Shown piece after piece: positions 1-5,856 of a stretch of 8,915 bases of DNA. Numbering within the stretch: the stretch's first letter is position 1; each line of letters opens with the position of its first letter. Under the pieces are notes generated by a model. It saw only the letters and a list, made by a program, of their open reading frames with translations. It had not been told where the DNA came from and made no database searches. The position numbers and the translations under genes are program-made. This DNA comes from Pseudomonadota bacterium (GTDB lineage Bacteria > Pseudomonadota > Gammaproteobacteria > Steroidobacterales > Steroidobacteraceae): contig JAJXYU010000037.1 of NCBI GenBank assembly GCA_021780395.1, positions 1 through 8,915 of the forward strand. Reading direction: 5' to 3'.

Positions 1-1
1 G

Positions 2-1159
2 ATCGACCACTGGCGTTACTTCGCCGGCTGCATTCGTGGCCAGGAAGGGGCCATCAGTCAGATCGACGACGACACGGTCGCATACCACTATCATGAACCG
101 CTCGGAGTGGTCGGCCAGATCATTCCGTGGAACTTTCCGCTGCTGATGGCGACCTGGAAGCTCGCCCCGGCCGTCGCGGCCGGCAATTGCGTGGTGCTCA
201 AGCCCGCCGAGCAGACGCCGCTGTCGATCCTGTTGCTGATGGAAGTGATCGGCGATCTGCTGCCCCCCGGCGTCGTGAACGTGGTGAACGGTCTCGGCGT
301 CGAGGCCGGCAAGCCGCTCGCCTCGAATCCCCGCATCGCCAAGATCGCGTTCACCGGCGAGACCACGACCGGGCGATTGATCATGCAGTATGCAGCGCAG
401 AACCTGATCCCGGTGACGCTCGAGCTCGGCGGCAAGTCGCCGAACGTGTTCTTCGAGGACGTGTGCCGTCAGGACGACGATTTCTTCGACAAGGCGGTCG
501 AGGGCTTCGTGATGTTCGCGCTCAACCAGGGGGAGGTCTGCACCTGCCCGTCGCGCGCCCTGATCCAGGCGTCGATCTACGATCGGTTCATGGAGCGCGC
601 ATTGAAGCGCGTCGGCCAGATCAAACAGGGCGACCCGCTCGACCCCGCGACGATGATCGGCGCCCAGGCATCGCAGGAGCAGCTCGAGAAGATCCTCTCC
701 TACCTCGATCTCGGCAAGAAGGAGGGGGCTGAGTGTCTGGCCGGCGGCGAGCGCAACGTCCTCGCCGGCGATCTCAAGGACGGCTTCTACATCAAGCCGA
801 CGGTGTTCAAGGGCCACAACCGCATGCGCATCTTCCAGGAGGAGATCTTCGGGCCGGTGGTGTCGGTCACCACGTTCAAGGACATGGACGAGGCGCTCGC
901 GATCGCAAACGATACGCTCTACGGCCTCGGCGCCGGCGTATGGTCGCGCGAGGCGAACGTCTGCTACCGGATGGGGCGAGCCATCCAGGCCGGACGTGTG
1001 TGGACCAACTGCTATCATGCCTATCCGGCGCACGCGACCTTCGGCGGCTACAAGCAGTCCGGGATCGGGCGGGAGAACCACAAGATGATGCTCGACCACT
1101 ATCAGCAGACGAAGAACCTGCTGGTGAGCTATTCCCCGAAGAAGCTCGGCTTCTTCTGA
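2..1159 (+). CDS. exaC: NAD-dependent aldehyde dehydrogenase, ExaC/AcoD type (5' end missing)
   Basis: The reading frame is open from base 2, so the N-terminus lies outside the window. 385 residues are visible; family members are about 506 long, so roughly 120 are missing. An in-frame ATG at base 107 is internal, because conserved ALDH sequence ([16 protein letters not shown]) runs across it. Visible landmarks are the PWNFP motif, the cofactor-loop lysine in [10 protein letters not shown], the Rossmann turn FTGETTTGR, the general-base Glu in LELGGKSP (codon 422-424), the catalytic Cys in [11 protein letters not shown] (first Cys of CTC, codon 539-541) and EEIFGPV. The [11 protein letters not shown] segment and the ending [10 protein letters not shown] are typical of the acetaldehyde/short-chain aldehyde dehydrogenases ExaC and AcoD, which oxidise aldehyde to acid with NAD+ in the cytoplasm, for example in ethanol or acetoin breakdown. 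The exact substrate here is inferred. A DUF779 gene follows after 8 bases, a common partner. Confidence 0.93.
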   Translation: MDHWRYFAGCIRGQEGAISQIDDDTVAYHYHEPLGVVGQIIPWNFPLLMATWKLAPAVAAGNCVVLKPAEQTPLSILLLMEVIGDLLPPGVVNVVNGLGVEAGKPLASNPRIAKIAFTGETTTGRLIMQYAAQNLIPVTLELGGKSPNVFFEDVCRQDDDFFDKAVEGFVMFALNQGEVCTCPSRALIQASIYDRFMERALKRVGQIKQGDPLDPATMIGAQASQEQLEKILSYLDLGKKEGAECLAGGERNVLAGDLKDGFYIKPTVFKGHNRMRIFQEEIFGPVVSVTTFKDMDEALAIANDTLYGLGAGVWSREANVCYRMGRAIQAGRVWTNCYHAYPAHATFGGYKQSGIGRENHKMMLDHYQQTKNLLVSYSPKKLGFF

Positions 1160-1167
1160 GACGCGCG

Positions 1168-1545
1168 ATGCCCGTGGGCCGTGTCAGCGCCACCGAGGCG
1201 GCGCTCGATCTGATCGCCAGGCTGGTGGCGCTGCACGGTCCGTTGATGTTCCACCAGTCGGGCGGCTGCTGCGACGGCAGCGCTCCGATGTGCTACGCAC
1301 GCGGCGAGTTGCAGGTCGGGGCGCAGGACGTGCTGCTCGGCGAGATCGGCGGGCAGCCGTTCTACATGAGCGCGGCGCAGTTCGAGTATTGGCGGCACAC
1401 CCATCTGATCATCGACGTGGTGCCGGGGCGCGGCGGGATGTTCTCGCTCGAAGGGCCGCTCGGCATGCGATTCCTGACGCGTTCGCGCCTCTTCACGGAC
1501 GAAGAGGAGGCGCAGCTGGCGCCGGTGACACACGGGCCGGATTGA
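1168..1545 (+). CDS. DUF779 family protein, partner of the aldehyde dehydrogenase
   Basis: A 125-residue soluble protein with no signal peptide or membrane segment. It starts at ATG 1168, 8 bases after the aldehyde dehydrogenase stop, so the two are probably one transcript; the ribosome site is weak (TGAGAC). Family hallmarks are the cysteine-rich stretch HQSGGCCDGSAPMC (His29, Cys34, Cys35, Cys42), FYMSAAQFEYWRHTHLIIDV (residues 65-84) and a C-terminal FSLEGPLGMRFLTRSRLF. DUF779 proteins have no established biochemical role that I know of, but they are repeatedly encoded beside ExaC/AcoD-type aldehyde dehydrogenases. The conserved Cys and His residues could bind a metal or take part in thiol chemistry that protects or matures the enzyme; this is inference. 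The gene ends convergently with the aminotransferase, 27 bases away. Confidence 0.88.
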   Translation: MPVGRVSATEAALDLIARLVALHGPLMFHQSGGCCDGSAPMCYARGELQVGAQDVLLGEIGGQPFYMSAAQFEYWRHTHLIIDVVPGRGGMFSLEGPLGMRFLTRSRLFTDEEEAQLAPVTHGPD

Positions 1546-1572
1546 ACTCTTGACACGTGTTCCATGAATCCT

Positions 1573-2844
1573 TCAGGGTCGCGGTACCTCGACCTTGCCT
1601 CGAACCAGCGCATCGAGGCGTTCGGCCGCCGTCTCGATGGTCGCCAGCGCCGGACCGAACGAGAAGCGCGCGTGCGACCGGAATCTCGAGCGGTGCGCCG
1701 TGCGACGCTTTCCGGGGTTGACGTCGAAGAATTCTCCCGGCACGACGATCACTTTCGAGTCGAGTGCCGCATTGAAGAATTCGGTACCTTCATTCAACGG
1801 TGCGGGCAGGTTGGAGAGATCGCCCCAGACGTAGAACGTTCCGCCGGGGTCCAGTTCGACCTTGACGCCCATCGCCGTGAGCCGATCGATCAATAGTGCG
1901 CGCTTCGGCGCGAACGCGCCGGCGATCGCGGCCGTCTCGGCGTGTACGTGATCTTCGTTCAGGAGACCGAGCGCCGCGCGCTGCAGGGGCCTGGACCCTC
2001 CGCCATCCAGGAAGGAGCCGGCCGACGATACCGCGTCCACCACCTTACGCGGTCCGATGGTCCAGGTGATCCGCCAACCAGGATATCGCCAATTCTTGGT
2101 CAGGCCATCGAAGATCACGATCGGATCGTCATTCACATCCGCGACGTAGCGAGCCGCGCTCTCCGTCTTGCCGAGAAACTCTCTGCTCCAGAGATAGTGG
2201 GAGTAGAACTCGTCGATCAGCAGCGCGCACCGGTAGCCGCGTGCCGTCGCCACCCACTCGGCGAGGTCGCTTCCCCCGATGTGCTTGCCCGTCGGGTTGT
2301 TCGGATTCGACAACAGCAACGCCGACAGCCCTCTTCCTTCGATCTCGCGTCGTAGTTGGGCGACCGAGAACGCGTAGGCATCGTCGGGATCGAGGAGGAT
2401 CGGTATCGCGGTGAACGCCTTGAAGATGTCCAGTAGTTCTTCGTAAGCGGTGTAATCGGGCAAGAAGTGTCCGAGGTTGATGCGGCCGAGACTCGCGGCG
2501 GCCCTGGTCAGTGCGGCGCGCCCGCCCCCGGAAATCGATACGTTTTCTGCCGAGTACTGGCTCGGAAGACCGCGCCGATAGAGCCGGTTGTAGTGTCCGG
2601 CAACGGCATCCCGCAGTTCCCACAGGCCCGAGACCGGGGCGTACTCCTGGTCGTCGAGCCCGATCTCGACGATCGAACGTCGTGCCGGCGCGCCGGGTAG
2701 CGGTCCGGTCTCCGGTTGTCCCTGACCGAGATTGCACCAATCCTCGGCCTCCGCCGTGAATCCGCGCTTCACAGCCTCGGCCGTGACGTAGATGACGCCC
2801 GTACGCGGTACCGTTCGAAAGGCGGGTATGGTCACTGGTGCCAC
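1573..2844 (-). CDS. PLP-dependent class I/II aminotransferase, substrate unknown
   Basis: A 423-residue fold-type I PLP enzyme of the aspartate aminotransferase superfamily, predicted to be cytosolic. Motifs in order: NLGQGQPETG (38-47), the glycine-rich SISGGGRAAL (103-112) that holds the cofactor phosphate, SNPNNPTG (179-186), DEFY (Asp211 and Tyr214, contacting the PLP ring), the Schiff-base Lys250 in DGLTKNWRYPGWR with the following Arg258, and the carboxylate-binding Arg393 in HARFSFG. All catalytic residues are present, so it should be active. It would transfer an amino group between an amino acid and a 2-oxo acid, but I cannot assign the substrate. A basic stretch, GKRRTAHRSRFRSH (378-391), sits just before the substrate arginine. 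The start is GTG at 2844; a stop lies nine codons upstream, and a second in-frame GTG at 2835 is possible. No good ribosome site is visible. It lies 35 bases after the cytochrome b561 stop and may be co-transcribed with it. Confidence 0.88.
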   Translation of the reverse strand: MAPVTIPAFRTVPRTGVIYVTAEAVKRGFTAEAEDWCNLGQGQPETGPLPGAPARRSIVEIGLDDQEYAPVSGLWELRDAVAGHYNRLYRRGLPSQYSAENVSISGGGRAALTRAAASLGRINLGHFLPDYTAYEELLDIFKAFTAIPILLDPDDAYAFSVAQLRREIEGRGLSALLLSNPNNPTGKHIGGSDLAEWVATARGYRCALLIDEFYSHYLWSREFLGKTESAARYVADVNDDPIVIFDGLTKNWRYPGWRITWTIGPRKVVDAVSSAGSFLDGGGSRPLQRAALGLLNEDHVHAETAAIAGAFAPKRALLIDRLTAMGVKVELDPGGTFYVWGDLSNLPAPLNEGTEFFNAALDSKVIVVPGEFFDVNPGKRRTAHRSRFRSHARFSFGPALATIETAAERLDALVRGKVEVPRP

Positions 2845-2879
2845 CGTGGTTGCGTCGATCGACGGATGCTACCGATTCG

Positions 2880-3569
2880 TCAGCGGACATTCACCAGGAG
2901 CACGATGCCGAGCAGGATTCCGGCCGCGATCAGCGCCGCCCGCCACGGGGAAACGAAGTACGGTGCCGCCGCCCGCGGTGCGGGCGACTTGAAGCCGTGA
3001 ATCATCGCCGCCACGAGGTTCTCGCGGCGTGCGACACGGTAATAGACGATCGCGCTCAGATGCAGGCCGATCAGCGCCAACAACAGGTGGAAATTGGTCT
3101 CGTGCCAGTGGGCGAACCGCCGACCGGTGTCGAATGACACCCAGTTCGACCAGGGTCCCGAGGCGACGCCGTCGACATCGACCGCGAACAGGCCGAACGC
3201 GGTCTGGCTCATCAGGAGCGCGAGCATCGCGAGCACGCTCAGCGCCCCGAGCGGATTGTGCCCGAGCGGCGGCGGTGAATCGTCGATCGCCCGACTCAGG
3301 CGTTTGCGCACGTAGCGGAGCGTGGCGGCCGGACCGCGGACGAAGTCGCTGAAACGCGCGGTCTGTCCGCCCCAGAACCCCCACGCCAGTCGAAACCACA
3401 CGACGCCGAGCATTGCGTAGCCGGCGAGGAGGTGCCAGCGCATGTGGTCGCTCTTCGCCGCCCACCAGCACAGACCGAACAGGACCACGATCGCCCAATG
3501 CGAGAGCCTCGTCGGCAAGTCCCAGACGCGGACGCGCCTTGCGGCGGGCGTTGCGACGGCCGCGTCCAT
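2880..3569 (-). CDS. cytochrome b561 family membrane protein
   Basis: A 229-residue integral inner-membrane protein of the cytochrome b561 / Ni-hydrogenase b-subunit family. It opens with VRVWDLPTRLSHWAIVVLFG (14-32), a signature of the family. Hydrophobic segments lie near 24-38, 48-66, 107-129, 158-179 and 209-227. Candidate haem b ligands are His24, His42/His46, His104, His154/His156, His161 and His170; the HWHETNFHLLLALIGLHL segment carries the typical C-terminal pair. Such proteins usually hold two haems b and move electrons between the quinone pool and a periplasmic partner. Its ATG follows the TAG stop of the cytochrome c' gene with no base between (TAGATG), which implies translational coupling. 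b561 genes next to periplasmic cytochrome c' genes are a known arrangement, so the neighbour is its likely electron partner. Function is inferred from family and context. Confidence 0.92.
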   Translation of the reverse strand: MDAAVATPAARRVRVWDLPTRLSHWAIVVLFGLCWWAAKSDHMRWHLLAGYAMLGVVWFRLAWGFWGGQTARFSDFVRGPAATLRYVRKRLSRAIDDSPPPLGHNPLGALSVLAMLALLMSQTAFGLFAVDVDGVASGPWSNWVSFDTGRRFAHWHETNFHLLLALIGLHLSAIVYYRVARRENLVAAMIHGFKSPAPRAAAPYFVSPWRAALIAAGILLGIVLLVNVR

Positions 3570-4112
3570 CTACCACCAGTTGCTGTGTGCGCGGAACCGG
3601 TGATGGCAGGTTCCACAGGCCTGACCGAGCGCACGCGCACGCAGCTCGAGCGTGCGCCGATCGTGACTGGCGACCGCCTGCGCCAGATCCTGTGCGCGGG
3701 TGGATAGAGTCCTCGCGGCCGCCGCGAACGCCTGGGGCTGCGCCCAGATCTTCGCCCGCGCCTTGGTCTTGATCCCGTGACCCCGGCCGCTGCCCGCCGG
3801 GAACCAGGTCGGTAGCGCCGCCGCGAGGTGTCCGATCTGGGTGGTGTCGGACGCGACCAGCGCCCAGTCGGGGTTCGCGCGTCCGATCTGCTCCCGAAGC
3901 GATTTGGTGGCCTTGCCGAGCGCGTGGAAGTGGTCCCGGCGCGCGTGGACGATTTGCGCAAGCGCCGCGGGGTCCGGGTTTGCGGCGGCGCTCGCGCTCG
4001 TCGCGACGCCGATCAGCCACGCGACGCCGAACAGCCATGCTCGGCCGCGGCGGCTGCCGGTGCCGTTCCGGGTGATCGCGACGTTCTCCGAATCTCGGTC
4101 GACGATATGCAT
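3570..4112 (-). CDS. cytochrome c' (class II c-type cytochrome), periplasmic
   Basis: From ATG 4112 the protein has 180 residues. A signal peptide follows: basic SRRGR (20-24), hydrophobic AWLFGVAWLIGVATSA and probable cleavage after ASA near residue 42. The haem site is CGTCH (166-170) close to the C-terminus, followed by HRFR, as in cytochromes c' and c556. The helical layout matches class II: IVHARRDHFHALG near the N-terminus, LPTWFPAGSG (100-109), KIWAQPQAF (121-129) and the C-terminal haem helix. Aligning VHAR with VKYR of classical cytochrome c' puts Phe62 where the distal ligand (Met in c556, Leu in many c') would be, suggesting a five-coordinate haem. Family members bind NO or CO and can aid NO tolerance. 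An ATG at 4160 in the same frame would add 16 residues before an already long n-region; I prefer 4112, which has a GGAG site 11 bases upstream. Confidence 0.9.
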   Translation of the reverse strand: MHIVDRDSENVAITRNGTGSRRGRAWLFGVAWLIGVATSASAAANPDPAALAQIVHARRDHFHALGKATKSLREQIGRANPDWALVASDTTQIGHLAAALPTWFPAGSGRGHGIKTKARAKIWAQPQAFAAAARTLSTRAQDLAQAVASHDRRTLELRARALGQACGTCHHRFRAHSNWW

Positions 4113-4265
4113 CGAGTCAGTCACTCCGTGGGTCAGAATGCGGGATCGAAGCCGTGGCATGGGCGATTCTCGCCAACTGGTGTGGCGGTGTCGTGATGAA
4201 CGCTGGCGCCCCGGCCGACGGTCCGGATAGGACCCTGCCGGGATCGGCGAGTTCCGCGCCGCGGT
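4113..4265 (-). promoter_or_regulatory. non-coding gap holding the probable promoter of the cytochrome c'/b561 unit
   Basis: These 153 bases separate the stop of the GIDE protein gene from the cytochrome c' start. They are the longest gap in the window and the natural place for a promoter reading into the cytochrome genes. I see no convincing -10/-35 pair. Two small inverted repeats are present: GGCGA-TTC-TCGCC at 4162-4174 and GGTCC-GGATA-GGACC at 4220-4234. The second could be a weak stem after the GIDE gene, but neither is followed by a T run. If the true cytochrome start is 4160, the gap shrinks to 105 bases. Confidence 0.35.
4124..4127 (-). promoter_or_regulatory. ribosome binding site supporting the cytochrome c' start at 4112
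   Basis: Read on the minus strand this is GGAG, with 11 bases before the ATG at 4112-4110. The spacing is slightly long but acceptable. The alternative ATG at 4160 has only a weaker GAGAA-like stretch in front of it. This is the main sequence argument for the shorter protein. Confidence 0.4.
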
Positions 4266-5213
4266 TCACCCGGACGGCAGGGACGGCGGGGCCGTGGCCG
4301 TTTCGACCGCAGAGAGTCCCCGCTGGGCCAGGAAAGCCGTCAGCGCGGCGAGTGCGACCGCGGCGCAGAATGCGAGCGCCGCGCGATGCTGTTCCCGTCG
4401 GACGAATTTCCGCCCCTCGAGTGCGGCGATCAGGAACGGCTGTCCGTGAGTCGTCTCACCAACGACACCGAGTCGCGACCCGGATCCGCCGATCCGGGCT
4501 TCGATCGCCGCCTTCGCCGCGGCCCGGACGGCGTCCCACTCGGTCGAACCGAGTTGCCCATCGTGGTCCTGGTCGAACCTGGCGAGCAAAGCGGTCTGGT
4601 CCTTCTTCCATTCCGCTAGCAGGGCTCGTACCTGTTCGTCGATCTCCGTCACCAGCGACTGGGAGCGAAGTTCCCCGAGCACGGTCACCCGGGCGCCGAC
4701 CGCCAGGATGCTCTCGGTGTACTGGTACATCCCGTCGTCGAAGACCGTGACGAACGGCAAGCCGAACGTCTGCGGTCCCTCCGGGCGGGGCGTTCGTCCA
4801 TGCCAGACGTTGTGGGCGGACGGAATGATCTCCGCGCCGACCGGACCCACCAGACACTGTCCATCCGCATCGCAGAGCACGAAGGGGGCGATGCTGGTGC
4901 CTCGTTCGGTGCAGGTCCATTCGGTGCCCTTGATACGACCCGAGCGATACTGCTCTATCTTGTAGTCCCACCAGGCGCAGGGTCGATTCGTCAAGGGCGC
5001 GAGAACCTCGCCGTGCTCGGCGGCCGGGCGAACCTGGCCTTCGAGGTGGACGTAGCCTTGCGCGGCCGAACGGATCTTCGCGATGGGCGTGTCCGCCGCA
5101 AAGCGATCCCGTCGCAGCAGGCGGAAGAACTGCCAGCCCGCGTACAGCGCAGCGAGCCCGACGAACGCCGCGAGCACGAGCGCGTCGTACGCGTGCTTCA
5201 GCGTCGGGGTCAT
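4266..5213 (-). CDS. GIDE-domain membrane protein with an EF-hand, no RING
   Basis: A 315-residue protein of the bacterial GIDE family, often auto-named E3 ubiquitin ligase because the GIDE domain also occurs in eukaryotic MUL1. It has an N-terminal membrane segment (11-30), the GIDE core with VHLEGQVRP (55-63), PLTNRPCAWWDYKIEQ (73-88), APFVLCDADGQCLVGPVGAEI (109-129), YTESILAVGARVTVLGEL (165-182), and a second membrane segment (278-296). Between them lies a canonical EF-hand loop, DQDHDGQLGSTE (214-225), with Asp at positions 1, 3 and 5, Gly at 6 and Glu at 12, so calcium binding is plausible. Only five cysteines are present and there is no C-terminal zinc-binding RING, so a ligase role is not supported. 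Its ATG overlaps the lemA stop by four bases (ATGA), implying translational coupling. Function is unknown; a membrane-bound scaffold or sensor acting with LemA is my inference. Confidence 0.85.
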   Translation of the reverse strand: MTPTLKHAYDALVLAAFVGLAALYAGWQFFRLLRRDRFAADTPIAKIRSAAQGYVHLEGQVRPAAEHGEVLAPLTNRPCAWWDYKIEQYRSGRIKGTEWTCTERGTSIAPFVLCDADGQCLVGPVGAEIIPSAHNVWHGRTPRPEGPQTFGLPFVTVFDDGMYQYTESILAVGARVTVLGELRSQSLVTEIDEQVRALLAEWKKDQTALLARFDQDHDGQLGSTEWDAVRAAAKAAIEARIGGSGSRLGVVGETTHGQPFLIAALEGRKFVRREQHRAALAFCAAVALAALTAFLAQRGLSAVETATAPPSLPSG

Positions 5214-5782
5214 TTCGCGAACGCGGTAGCGAGGTCGACGTCAGCGGTCTGTCCGGTCGTGAATTTCAGCGGATGCGCCGGCGCGACGCCGAACAGGCTC
5301 GCGACCAACACGTCGGGGAACGTCTCGACCCGGACGTTCAAGGCATTCACCGCATCGTTGTAGATCTCGCGCCGGTCGGCAATCGCCGTCTCGAGGGCGC
5401 TGATCCTCGATTGCAGCGTCGTGAACAGCTCGTTCGCCTTGAGGTTCGGGTAGTTCTCCGCGACCGCATACAGGCGCGCGAGGCCCGAGCGCAGGGAGTC
5501 CTCCGCCGCGCTCACCCCGGAGACGTTGTTCGCGGTGCGCGCCGTGTCGACCGCGGATCGCGCCTGGATCACTTGCTCGAGCGTCTGCTGCTCGTGCTGC
5601 ATGTAGCGCTTGCAGACGTCCACGAGCTTCGGCAGTTCGTCGTGGCGCTGGACGAGCAGCACGTCGATGTTCGACCACGCGAGCTTGACCTGATTGCGAA
5701 CCCGGACGAGCCCGTTGTATAGAGTGACGAAATACCCGACGATCAGGATCAGGATGGCGAAGGTGACTGTGACGGCGATCAC
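5210..5782 (-). CDS. lemA: LemA family protein
   Basis: A 190-residue protein with one N-terminal membrane anchor (residues 3-21) followed by a long helical domain. The family signatures are clear: YNGLVRVRNQVKLAWSNIDV (22-41), LLVQRHDELPKLVDV (42-56), AVAENYPNLKANELFTTLQ (106-124) and IADRREIYNDAVNALN (134-149). Known LemA structures are antiparallel helical bundles, and no enzymatic activity is established for the family. The start is GTG at 5782, chosen because an excellent GGGAGG site lies 8 bases upstream; the ATG at 5789 between them is out of frame. The stop overlaps the start of the GIDE/EF-hand gene, so the two proteins are likely made together. LemA is frequently encoded with other membrane proteins of unknown role. 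It is divergent from the TonB-dependent receptor. Confidence 0.93.
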   Translation of the reverse strand: MIAVTVTFAILILIVGYFVTLYNGLVRVRNQVKLAWSNIDVLLVQRHDELPKLVDVCKRYMQHEQQTLEQVIQARSAVDTARTANNVSGVSAAEDSLRSGLARLYAVAENYPNLKANELFTTLQSRISALETAIADRREIYNDAVNALNVRVETFPDVLVASLFGVAPAHPLKFTTGQTADVDLATAFAK

Positions 5783-5856
5783 AAAGCATTCCTCCCAGGA
5801 CGTCGCAGCTCGACGCGATCGGCACTCATCATGACGCGCCTCGCGTCCCCGGTGCC
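5783..5856. promoter_or_regulatory. divergent promoter region between lemA and the TonB-dependent receptor
   Basis: This 74-base gap must carry the control signals for lemA-GIDE on the minus strand, and probably those for the receptor on the plus strand, unless promoters lie inside the coding regions. It contains an inverted repeat CGTCG-CAGCT-CGACG at 5801-5815, just beyond the lemA ribosome site. No clear sigma-70 boxes and no AT-rich Fur-type operator are visible, so there is no sequence support for iron control of the receptor. Confidence 0.4.
5791..5796 (-). promoter_or_regulatory. strong ribosome binding site that fixes the lemA GTG start
   Basis: On the minus strand this reads GGGAGG, with 8 bases to the GTG at 5782-5780. 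An ATG at 5789-5787 lies inside that spacer but is in another frame, so the GTG start is strongly favoured. Confidence 0.75.

Noticed and set aside
127..732. A 201-codon plus-strand frame inside the aldehyde dehydrogenase, and further shadow frames such as 733-1167 and 4154-4750
   Set aside because: They are Arg/Ala/Gly-rich shifted readings of well-identified genes with no family motifs. Only the part of the 733-1545 frame from ATG 1168 onward is real (DUF779).
1553..1560. Palindrome ACACGTGT in the gap between the DUF779 and aminotransferase gene ends
   Set aside because: It is only 8 bases, cannot form a hairpin with a loop, has no T run, and lies between two 3' ends, so neither a terminator nor an operator is supported.
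2869..4038. A 389-codon minus-strand frame across the two cytochrome genes
   Set aside because: It is the same strand in a shifted frame. Its composition is Arg-rich and low in hydrophobic residues, while the real frames show a CXXCH haem site and b561 membrane segments.
4113..4160. N-terminal extension of cytochrome c' from ATG 4160
   Set aside because: It would put 16 more residues before an already long n-region, and the ribosome site is weaker than the GGAG before 4112. It is not excluded.
4266..5213. Evidence of a bacterial ubiquitin-type ligase system
   Set aside because: The GIDE protein lacks RING cysteines and histidines, and no ubiquitin-like, E1 or E2 gene is present in the window.
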